A DNA stretch of 64,000 bases from Spirochaetia bacterium (lineage in GTDB: Bacteria > Spirochaetota > Spirochaetia > Treponematales > Breznakiellaceae). The stretch lies in contig BNUU01000002.1 in the NCBI GenBank assembly GCA_025997595.1, forward strand, positions 1 to 64,000, written 5' to 3'. The notes below the pieces were generated by a model that was given only the letters and a program-made list of their open reading frames with translations, was not told where the DNA came from and did no database searches. This document shows positions 57,904-64,000 of the stretch, in pieces; within the stretch, counting starts at the first letter, position 1, and each line of letters opens with the position of its first letter. The position numbers and the translations under genes are program-made.

Positions 57904-59377
57904 AATTTACTCCGCAATAAGGCCCGGCAAGGGCGCCGATTTCACCGGCAAGCTCTCCGGCCTCCACACCCTGTCTGCCGGGAAAAAGCAGGGCGGACAG
58001 TTCTTCCATCATCGGCCCCTTTGTCCGGGGATCGGACAGGGCTTCCCCAAGAATGGTCACCGCAAAACCCGCCGGGTCCTCCGGAAGCCTGATATTGGTA
58101 ATCCGCGCCTGATATGCAATAGAAGAAGGATCAGCATTCTTCCCCTTTGTGTCCTTCGTGTCCTTTGTGGTTAAATTCTTCCATTCCTTAAGCCCCTGAA
58201 AAACCTGATTATTGCTGCCCAGGGTATAGAGCCTGTCGGGATAGGCCTTGAGCCGGGAACTGAACCAGGAGGCGTATATTTGGTGGCTCCCCCCGTCCGC
58301 AATACCGGCGGAACGGACATAGGCTTGAGCATAAACCGGGTTAAGCCGGGATGCCTTTTCCGCCGGCAGCCGGTCAAAACTGTAGGGCCGCACGTGGGTT
58401 CTGATGTCCCGGACGGCCAGATCCATACCGGCGATAAGGACCTTCCCGCTACCCATGGCGAGGGCCAGATCAATGGCGGAGGCGGTTACGGTGCCCCGCT
58501 GAACCAGGGGGATGTGGGGTATATTGAGGCGCCGCAAAATCAGGCTCTGCCAAAAACTGCCGTCGCTCAGGCCCAGGAGGGGTACATTTCCGCACTGGGA
58601 GGGGAGGGCTGCGGAAAGGGCCGCCGCAATGGCCGGGATACGGGCTGCGGCAGTATTGATGCCGCCGCGAAAACATTCATAGAGGTGAAGCAGCGCCCAG
58701 GGACCGCCGTCGGTACTCAGGACCAGATCGGGGAGGATCCCCCGGCAGAGGAGGGCCTTCACCGAAGATGAGGCCCCCAGGATAAAGAGATTGCCCTGCC
58801 GTTTCATTTCGGCGATGAGGGGAATGCTTTCTTCCAGGCCGGGGCCGGAACCGGTAATCACCATGGGCCCCGGAAGCCCTTCATATACGGGGAAATTCCT
58901 CAAGAGTTTAAGGTTTTTAAGGAAATTTCTGAACCATCTTTTGCCGAAACCCTTAACCGTACGGAAATTGGCGTCCGAACGTTTGATAAAATTGGCGGCG
59001 GCGGAAAGGAGCCTGAGGTAGGATTCCCCGTAGCGGACCAGTGAGGGCCGCCATTCAATAATCCTGATCGCGGAAGCGGAACAGTCCGGGATAAGCCGGG
59101 CCAGAAATTCTTCCGGGTCGATTCCGCTCCCGGAACTCCAGCTTGCGGCCCCGCCGGTGTCGGGGAGGGTTTCACCGTCCCTGGCGGCCCCGCTTTGATC
59201 CTCCACATGGAGGGCGATGATCCGGGCCGCGGGGTATTTTTCCCGCAAGGGGGGAATCATATAGCCCAGGCCCGGTTCAATCAGGACAAGGTATTCGGCT
59301 CCCCGGAGATTAAGGGTATTGATGTATTTTTCAGCTTCCTGACGGGGGTTATACCGGGAATGCAAAGACCCATTCAT
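57896..59377 (-). CDS. Motility-associated factor glycosyltransferase (DUF115/Maf family) carrying an in-frame repeat insertion
   Basis: A 493-residue DUF115 protein: RYNPRQEAEKYINTLNL, GFGKRWFRNFLKNLKLLRN, MVITGSGPGLEESIPLIAEMKRQGNLFILGASSSVKALLCRGILPDLVLSTDGG, IDLALAMGSGKVLIAGMDLAVRD and RSAGIADGGSHQIYASWF. Near residues 400-415 it contains NLTTKDTKDTKGKN, which is the translation of one arm of the dispersed intergenic hairpin repeat (58141-58175). The frame is kept. The start at MNGSLHSRYNP (59377) lies next to the stop of the gene before it; in-frame sequence to 59479 overlaps that gene. It has diverged from the paralogue at 56200. Confidence 0.82.
   Translation of the reverse strand: MNGSLHSRYNPRQEAEKYINTLNLRGAEYLVLIEPGLGYMIPPLREKYPAARIIALHVEDQSGAARDGETLPDTGGAASWSSGSGIDPEEFLARLIPDCSASAIRIIEWRPSLVRYGESYLRLLSAAANFIKRSDANFRTVKGFGKRWFRNFLKNLKLLRNFPVYEGLPGPMVITGSGPGLEESIPLIAEMKRQGNLFILGASSSVKALLCRGILPDLVLSTDGGPWALLHLYECFRGGINTAAARIPAIAAALSAALPSQCGNVPLLGLSDGSFWQSLILRRLNIPHIPLVQRGTVTASAIDLALAMGSGKVLIAGMDLAVRDIRTHVRPYSFDRLPAEKASRLNPVYAQAYVRSAGIADGGSHQIYASWFSSRLKAYPDRLYTLGSNNQVFQGLKEWKNLTTKDTKDTKGKNADPSSIAYQARITNIRLPEDPAGFAVTILGEALSDPRTKGPMMEELSALLFPGRQGVEAGELAGEIGALAGPYCGVNYG
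58141..58175 (-). repeat. Single arm of the hairpin repeat inside a coding region
   Basis: On the plus strand CCCCTTTGTGTCCTTCGTG continues into TCCTTTGTGGTTAAATTC, the same right arm as in the intergenic copies. No left arm is visible within 100 bp. It lies within the DUF115 gene and adds about 12 residues in frame. Confidence 0.85.
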
Positions 59378-59378
59378 A

Positions 59379-59891
59379 TTATAAATAAGGGCGGATGATA
59401 TCCGACACCGCCTGAACATTATCCGCTGTAAAAACAGAGAGGGCCGCTGTTTTAAGACTTTTAGAGAGCCGGTGGGCAAGCAGTTCCCGATCTATGGTAT
59501 TGGGAAAAAGGACCAGACAGCGCCGGGAAGGCAGGGCCGCCGCCGCGCCAAGGGCAGACACCATGCGGTTCACCTGGACACTGAATTTTTCAGCCTCCCA
59601 TGCGGCAGAAGGGGGATTGATGCCGGCGGGCAGTTCAAGAAGAATACCCTGCACAGAAGCGGCGCCGCTCATATGGGCAGCGCCATATAATTTTTTGATT
59701 TCCCCTTGAAAAGCCTCTGCCACAGGGGGAAGTATTTTCCCCGGCGAGGGGAGGGCATCCCGTTTTTTCTGCCCCCGCAACAATAATCCAGGCGGCTCCC
59801 GGCCCGGGATCTGCGGCGGGGAACCCTTTGTCTCCCCCCTGACCGGGCTGACCCCGATAGTATTGAAAGTGGCTTTAGCTAAAAGCCCCAT
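59379..59891 (-). CDS. Hypothetical protein in glycosylation cluster
   Basis: A 170-residue protein that I do not recognise. The first 60 residues are Pro/Gly/Lys-rich and probably disordered. The rest has a mixed alpha/beta pattern (SVQGILLELPAGIN, FSVQVNRMVSALGAAAALPSRRCLVLFPNTIDRELLAHRLSKSLKTAALSVFTADNVQAVSDIIRPYL). Its stop is one base from the start of the DUF115 gene, and its ATG abuts the stop of the acidic protein gene, so the genes form a tight operon. Confidence 0.65.
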   Translation of the reverse strand: MGLLAKATFNTIGVSPVRGETKGSPPQIPGREPPGLLLRGQKKRDALPSPGKILPPVAEAFQGEIKKLYGAAHMSGAASVQGILLELPAGINPPSAAWEAEKFSVQVNRMVSALGAAAALPSRRCLVLFPNTIDRELLAHRLSKSLKTAALSVFTADNVQAVSDIIRPYL

Positions 59892-61592
59892 TTATACGAT
59901 TCCCAGTTCCTTAAAGAGCTTCTTATAGGTATCGAAATATTCCGATTTGGCAAATTCCTCAATTTTGTCTTCCGGGAGGGATTCCAAAAGCTGATCCATG
60001 TAGGAAAGCACGGTTTTTAGTTCCTGTTTGAAAGGACCGGGAATATCCCCGGTAACAGGAGGGGAACCTGGGCCTTCGGTTTCGGCTGCAGGTTCAGGAG
60101 GGGAACTTACAGCCTCGGCTGCAGGTTCAGGAGGGGCCGCATCGGGTATCTCGGCGTCAAGTTCCTCGTCATCAAGAACCGGAGCATCTTCTCCCTCTAC
60201 GACAAAACCCTCGGGAATAACCTGGGCAAAGTTTTCTTCCTCCTGAGGCGAACCTTGGTCCAAGCTTTCCTCCGGGAAGCCGGCCTCGGCTGTAAATTCG
60301 GGGATGGAAAATGCCAGTTCTTCTTCGTCATTGACCGCCGCATCCCCTGAGTCCGTATCAAGTTCTTCGGCGCTTTCCTCCAAATCCAGGTCGATGGAAA
60401 CCGGTGTTTCCGGAGGGGGACTCTGGTCCAGGCTTCCCTCCGGGAAGCCGACCCCGGATGCAAATTCTTCGTCAAGGGAGATGTCGTCAAGGGAAGGTTC
60501 TTCGGAGGCTTTTTCGGAATCTCCCGAAGGTTCATTCCCGGGGCTTTCCTGAATTTCAGCGCCCAAGTCCGGTTCATCGATAATCGTGTTGGAAAGGTCG
60601 GCGAAATTTTCATCAAAGGCATCGCCGTCAAGGGATTCATCGGTTAAGGCGAATTCATTCAGGGCGGCTTCGTCGTCCGGGGACAAATTTACCTCGTTAA
60701 GAAGAAGAGAATCTTCGCTGCCGTCGCTGCCCGGTTGAGGAGTAAGGGTTAAATCCCCGGAGGCTGCTTCCAGGGGGATCTTTTCCTCAGCTTCCCCAAT
60801 ATCGCCGCCAAGATCCGGCAATATATCATCGGCAATGCCTATGGCGCTGTCTTTGGGGGCAGCTGTCCCGGCTTCTTCGGTAAAATCAGCGGTATTGATG
60901 AGACCGTCAAGTTCCTCCCCGGTAAGGGCGATATTTTCGTCCTCCTTCTCATCAAAGAACCCATGATCCGCTTTTTCGTTATAATGCTGCCCAAAGCCGC
61001 CCTCGGGGTGGATAATGGAAAGTTCATTCTTGAGGGTAGAAAGTTCACTCCGTATCGACGAGAGTTCATCGGCAATTTTCAGCAAGAGCTGGGTGGAGAG
61101 TTCCGCCGAGTCCTGCTTCCCGGAGGGAAGCTTGGGACGAGGTTCCCCTCCGGGGAGTTCCGGTAGGGAATCGTCAGCCCCGGTATCAGGCGTATCGGCG
61201 GATGTATCCACGAATGTATCCGCGGCATCCCCCGGAAAATCTTCAAGGGAAATTTCGGTGGACCCCTCTTCCGCGGGGGAGTCCGCAGCTTCGGGAAGAG
61301 GTTCAGCCATGGCTAAATCCGCAAAATCCGTATTAAAGGATTCCGCCGGGACATTAAGATCGGCAAGGTTCAGCGTCCCGTCATCGCCGGGATCAGGATT
61401 CGGCAGGGACAATGCGGCTTCTTCCGGACTTTCGGCGTCCATCCCGAGGGAGACTGCGGTATCTGCCGCAGCATCTGCTGTGGATACATCCTGGGGTTCG
61501 CTCTTTACCCAGACCCCATATTCATCAAGTTCCGCTGATGATCCGATTGCACTACGATCATTATATATCGAAGGTTTTTTTTCGCTTGCCAT
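59892..61592 (-). CDS. Highly acidic hypothetical protein
   Basis: A 566-residue protein dominated by Asp, Glu, Ser, Pro and Ala, with repeated motifs such as GFPEESLDQ, GFPEGSLDQSPPPETP and LDDISLDEEF. It has no signal peptide or helix long enough to span a membrane. A short region near residues 165-190 (STQLLLKIADELSSIRSELSTLKNELSII) looks like a coiled coil. The C-terminal 45 residues (FKQELKTVLSYMDQLLESLPEDKIEEFAKSEYFDTYKKLFKELGIV) are helical and probably the conserved interaction module. I do not recognise a function; spirochetes have similar acidic proteins upstream of DUF115 genes. GGGGAGCAG lies before the ATG. Confidence 0.75.
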   Translation of the reverse strand: MASEKKPSIYNDRSAIGSSAELDEYGVWVKSEPQDVSTADAAADTAVSLGMDAESPEEAALSLPNPDPGDDGTLNLADLNVPAESFNTDFADLAMAEPLPEAADSPAEEGSTEISLEDFPGDAADTFVDTSADTPDTGADDSLPELPGGEPRPKLPSGKQDSAELSTQLLLKIADELSSIRSELSTLKNELSIIHPEGGFGQHYNEKADHGFFDEKEDENIALTGEELDGLINTADFTEEAGTAAPKDSAIGIADDILPDLGGDIGEAEEKIPLEAASGDLTLTPQPGSDGSEDSLLLNEVNLSPDDEAALNEFALTDESLDGDAFDENFADLSNTIIDEPDLGAEIQESPGNEPSGDSEKASEEPSLDDISLDEEFASGVGFPEGSLDQSPPPETPVSIDLDLEESAEELDTDSGDAAVNDEEELAFSIPEFTAEAGFPEESLDQGSPQEEENFAQVIPEGFVVEGEDAPVLDDEELDAEIPDAAPPEPAAEAVSSPPEPAAETEGPGSPPVTGDIPGPFKQELKTVLSYMDQLLESLPEDKIEEFAKSEYFDTYKKLFKELGIV

Positions 61593-61774
61593 GAACTGCT
61601 CCCCTCAATTTAAAACATATATTAACTATTATCGGCTATGACGCGGGTTCTGTGTAGTACTTTAAAAACAATCCATAAAAAACCGCCTAAGTTTCCTGGT
61701 TACCAGCTTAACCCGGGGTTTTTCCCGTTGTCAATGACTAAAGAATAGGGGTAAAGCGGCCGTTAATAGGGTTA

Positions 61775-62215
61775 ATGAGAATGATTAAGTACCTCATTGC
61801 CCTTTGGACCGCAGTTGCGGTCTATGCGGCGGTATCGGTTTTTGCCGGGGCTGTGGGGCTTTCCGCTTATGAGGATCTTAAAACAGAGCGGGAAAAGCAG
61901 CTGGCGAATATGGAAACCCTGGGTCTTATCAATGAGGAGCTTGAAAATTCAAAAAATGCCCTCCTGTATGACCGGGATACCATTACCGTTTATGCCCGGG
62001 ACCTGGGATTTGGTGAAAGGGATGAAAAATTTGTCCGTATCGTGGGGCTCGGGGGCTCCCAAAGACGGCACACCGCCCCGGGACAGATAGTGACCGCCGT
62101 TAAACCGGTTGCCATGTCCGATCGCTTAATCAGTATCATCGCCATCTGTGCGGGACTTGCGGTCCTGGTGGCGCTGCTGATATCGGACATGCTGAATTTT
62201 AGATATGAAAAATGA
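61775..62215 (+). CDS. FtsB/DivIC-like septum formation initiator protein
   Basis: This 146-residue protein has an N-terminal transmembrane helix (YLIALWTAVAVYAAVSVFAGAVGL). A coiled coil follows (YEDLKTEREKQLANMETLGLINEELENSKNALLYDRDTITVYARDLGFGERDEKFVRI), as in DivIC/FtsB proteins of the division complex. Unlike short FtsB, it has a second C-terminal helix (LISIIAICAGLAVLVALLISDML). An ATG at 61781 is an alternative start. It diverges from the acidic-protein operon over a 182-bp region in which I see no certain promoter. Confidence 0.72.
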   Translation: MRMIKYLIALWTAVAVYAAVSVFAGAVGLSAYEDLKTEREKQLANMETLGLINEELENSKNALLYDRDTITVYARDLGFGERDEKFVRIVGLGGSQRRHTAPGQIVTAVKPVAMSDRLISIIAICAGLAVLVALLISDMLNFRYEK

Positions 62216-62218
62216 ACA

Positions 62219-63028
62219 CTAATGGCCCGACCGGGTCCATTCCACGTTCTGCATTTTCTTTGGCACTAATTCAATAAGCTTTTTTTCCGTATAACCTATC
62301 CCGGTAAAGGTTTTGAGCCCCCGGAGGGTATTGCCGTTATCGTAGAGTCTGAGATCCCAGGCCATGGGCTCCGCTTCGGCGGCGAGCTGTTTTGCCGCCT
62401 CGTAGGGCAGGGGATGGTAGTACCGTTCAACATTTGGGGATGCCTGCCTGACCCTGAGAATATTATCCTCGATAGTCCAGGTGAGGGCCATCTGGGCGCC
62501 GGAAGAAAAAATCGCAATTCCCCGGCCCATACGATGAAGACGGATCATCTCTATTCCCGGTTCTCCCCGCCAGGTTCCCCAAACTGCCGCTTCTGTAAGG
62601 TCCAGGGGCGGGGATTCCCAGGGTATGGTCTGGTCGTTTTCCACAGAAAAGGCGCTTTCCACCAGGGAGCGGGCCTTGAGCGCCAGTTCACCGATAGATT
62701 TACTCGTCATGGTAAAGGATAGATTTTCATCGGCGGCTTTTTTTTTGATCTCCAGCATGAAGATAAGGCTGTCCCGTTCAAGGTAGATGCTTCCGGTAAA
62801 GATATAATCGGGAAGCCGCGCTTCTGAGGATACATCAATATGATTTTCCACCTCCCCAAAATCGGAAAGGTAGGACCGGACCAGGGATTCGATAAGCCGG
62901 GATTCTTCAGCGCCGATACCCTGCACAAACAGGGGCATCAGGCGGATCAGGGGTTTCGTGTTCTGCGCGGAGAGGGGAAAAGAAAAAAAGACCATAATCA
63001 GGGCCGTGAGAAAAAGTCCTTTTTTCAT
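62219..63028 (-). CDS. Secreted hypothetical protein
   Basis: A 269-residue protein with signal peptide MKKGLFLTALIMVFFSFPLSA. The early part (LIRLMPLFVQGIGAEESRLIESLVRSYLSDFGEV, PDYIFTGSIYLERDSLIFMLEIKKKAADENLSFTMTSKSIGEL) resembles periplasmic domains that precede TPR-type or TolB-like proteins. The second half (AVWGTWRGEPGIEMIRLHRMGRGIAIFSSGAQMALTWTIEDNILRVRQ) looks like a lipocalin-type barrel. I recognise no named family. The start at 63028 is set by the signal peptide; in-frame sequence further upstream is antisense to the smpB region. Confidence 0.7.
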   Translation of the reverse strand: MKKGLFLTALIMVFFSFPLSAQNTKPLIRLMPLFVQGIGAEESRLIESLVRSYLSDFGEVENHIDVSSEARLPDYIFTGSIYLERDSLIFMLEIKKKAADENLSFTMTSKSIGELALKARSLVESAFSVENDQTIPWESPPLDLTEAAVWGTWRGEPGIEMIRLHRMGRGIAIFSSGAQMALTWTIEDNILRVRQASPNVERYYHPLPYEAAKQLAAEAEPMAWDLRLYDNGNTLRGLKTFTGIGYTEKKLIELVPKKMQNVEWTRSGH

Positions 63029-63068
63029 ACTACAAATATATCGCGCATTATTTCTAAAAACAACTGAA

Positions 63069-63530
63069 TTAATGGAGTCCATGGCGGAATTCCCGGGCCA
63101 TGTCCCGCGCCACATCCCGTTCCCGGATATCCGCCCGCTTGTCAAAGGCCTTTTTCCCCTTGCAAACCCCCAGCTCAACCTTGACCCGGCCTTTTTTGAA
63201 GTAAAATGACAGGGGAATAAGGGTGAAACCCTTTTCTTCCACCTTCCGGGTGAGCCGTTTTATCTCGTCCCGGTGGAGGAGGAGCTTTTTTTTGCGGTCC
63301 GGGTCGTGGTTAAAGATCGAAGAGAAGGGATTTTCCGCGATCCGCAGGGATCGGATCCACACTTCCCGGTTGATGATCTCCGCCCAGGCATCGGGGAAGG
63401 AGATTTTTCCGTCCCGAAAGGACTTGACCTCGGTCCCCAAAAGTTCCATACCGCATTCGTAGGTGTCGTCCACCGCATAATCGTGCCGGGCCCTGCGGTT
63501 GACCGCGATGATTTTGACCCCCTCGCTCAT
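63069..63530 (-). CDS. smpB: SsrA-binding protein SmpB
   Basis: A 153-residue protein matching SmpB over its full length: VNRRARHDYAVDDTYECGMELLGTEVKSFRDGKISFPDAWAEI, SSIFNHDPDRKKKLLLHRDEIKRLTRKVEEKGFTLIPLSFYFKKGRVKVELGVCKGKKAFDKR and the C-terminal DIRERDVARDMAREFR helix. SmpB brings tmRNA to stalled ribosomes. It starts at 63530, overlapping the stop of the upstream gene by 3 bp; the longer in-frame extension is out of family. No tmRNA gene is seen in the window. Confidence 0.96.
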   Translation of the reverse strand: MSEGVKIIAVNRRARHDYAVDDTYECGMELLGTEVKSFRDGKISFPDAWAEIINREVWIRSLRIAENPFSSIFNHDPDRKKKLLLHRDEIKRLTRKVEEKGFTLIPLSFYFKKGRVKVELGVCKGKKAFDKRADIRERDVARDMAREFRHGLH

Positions 63531-64000
63531 CGCCTGCCTCCGGAGGTATCCCCCCGTAAAACAACGGCCGGCCGGAAGGAGACAAAGGGGGAACAGGCAG
63601 ACGGGGGCAGGGAACCCCTGGTTTCGGCGGTCACCGAGGCGCCGGGATTGATGTGGGAGCCCCCCCTGACCGGCCATTCCGGGGATCCCAGGTTTTCTGC
63701 CGCTGCGGCAGAAACCGGGAGGAAATCCAGGGGGACATAGGGATTGGCGCACCATTCCCAGGAACCCCCCATAAGGCCGGTAAAATTCAAGGGCTCTGGT
63801 TTTGAGCCCTTCTGCCCCAGGAGGAGTTTGACGGCGTATTCCCATTCTGCTTCCGTCGGCAGCCTGACTTCCCAGGCCGCCATGGAGGGGGGGAGCTGTG
63901 TCGTAAGCCATTGGCAGTAGGCCCGCGCGGCGTACCAGGAAACGGCGCCAATTCCTGCGGAATTGGCGTTGGAGTTTCCTGCGGAAACTCCGCCATTGCC
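63527..64000 (-). CDS. Formylglycine-generating-enzyme-like (SUMF1) domain protein, 5' end beyond window
   Basis: The visible 157 codons run off the right edge. They read GAVSWYAARAYCQWL, VRLPTEAEWEYAVKLLLG, NFTGLMGGSWEWCANPY and PEWPVRGGSHINPG, which is the C-terminal half of an FGE-sulfatase domain. The RLPTEAEWEYA and GSWEWC blocks are conserved, but the terminal FR.....R core is replaced by SFRPAVVLRG. The true FGE active-site cysteines cannot be judged here. Many spirochete proteins use this fold for binding instead of catalysis. An ATG at 63883 would give only a truncated domain, so the start lies outside the window. Confidence 0.85.
   Translation of the reverse strand, partial: GNGGVSAGNSNANSAGIGAVSWYAARAYCQWLTTQLPPSMAAWEVRLPTEAEWEYAVKLLLGQKGSKPEPLNFTGLMGGSWEWCANPYVPLDFLPVSAAAAENLGSPEWPVRGGSHINPGASVTAETRGSLPPSACSPFVSFRPAVVLRGDTSGGRR
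63694..63714. repeat. Palindrome within the FGE-like gene
   Basis: TTTCTGCCG-CTG-CGGCAGAAA has perfect 9-bp arms. It encodes part of SAAAAEN in the FGE-like protein, just before the conserved PEWPVRGGS block. The arms and the 3-base loop resemble the two palindromes at 63946-63991. Confidence 0.7.
63946..63991. repeat. Two adjacent palindromes within the FGE-like gene
   Basis: CGCCAATTCC-TGC-GGAATTGGCG (63946-63968) and GGAGTTTCC-TGC-GGAAACTCC (63971-63991) share the core TTCCTGCGGAA. Both are read in frame and give a Gly/Asn/Ser/Ala-rich stretch just upstream of VSWYAARAYC. Confidence 0.75.

Noticed and set aside
63000-63068. tmRNA gene next to smpB
   Set aside because: The short gap has no tRNA-like ends or tag-reading frame.

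Overview
The window looks like a chromosomal segment of a host-associated spirochete, most likely a termite-gut-type Treponema. The signs are moderate GC, many lipoproteins with spirochete-like lipoboxes, paired motility-associated (DUF115/Maf) glycosyltransferases, abundant family-5 and sugar ABC transporters, polymorphic beta-helix lipoproteins, homopolymeric G tracts upstream of genes, and numerous intergenic hairpin repeats. This assignment is inference from gene content; no 16S rRNA gene is present, and I recognised no tRNA gene, rRNA gene or CRISPR array.

Layout. 1-400: a UPF0210 (DUF711) gene broken by an apparent internal inversion. 508-9744: a cupin-XRE regulator, a palindromic operator sitting inside the next promoter, a complete family-5 ABC importer (binding protein, two permeases, two ATPases), a GH39-like glycosidase and an Asp/Glu-racemase-family protein. 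9745-10082: a palindrome-rich gap. 10083-11465: an exported flavodoxin-like/M15 peptidase fusion lipoprotein. 11462-16546 (minus strand): a second complete family-5 ABC importer. 16616-21688: a four-gene sensory operon (anchored sugar-binding protein, LytS/YesM-type kinase, YesN/AraC-type response regulator, sugar-binding lipoprotein). 25443-29466: a ChvE-GguA-GguB multiple-monosaccharide importer that the sensory operon probably controls.

Between and after these lie accessory genes: a PIN-domain toxin-antitoxin-like pair (21764-22416), a BRO-type gene (29690-30532), a GxxExxY protein, and two paralogous minus-strand cassettes (22466-24913 and 30661-32861). Each cassette carries, in transcription order, a long poly-C/G tract, a multi-TM LuxR regulator, 11-bp-phased repeats plus an inverted repeat, a hairpin that covers the Shine-Dalgarno sequence, a beta-helix lipoprotein, and a terminator. 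This pair is the best candidate in the window for an undescribed, phase-variable surface-protein system.

33832-40880 is an envelope operon: a YtrA-type GntR regulator, an SPFH protein, a LolD/MacB-like ATPase, two FtsX/LolC-like permeases, a LolA-like carrier and a predicted outer-membrane protein. 40946-42816 encodes an Hpt protein, an HD-GYP response regulator and a small LRR protein. 42859-44710 is a rearranged zone with a truncated RNase Z copy, a 13-copy heptamer repeat and an IS element with doubled terminal inverted repeats. The intact RNase Z gene is at 46671. 47642-52039 is a GldA/F/G-like ABC cluster with a DUF4340 protein. 52210-61592 holds a membrane protein with a degenerate GGDEF-like domain, a Memo-family protein and a minus-strand glycosylation-type cluster. 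The right end has an FtsB/DivIC-like protein, a secreted hypothetical protein, smpB, and a formylglycine-generating-enzyme-like gene cut by the window edge.

At least ten intergenic copies of a related hairpin repeat (arms like CCACAAAGGACACGAAGG or CCACGAACCACACGAAC) are scattered through the window. One arm is embedded in frame inside a DUF115 coding sequence.
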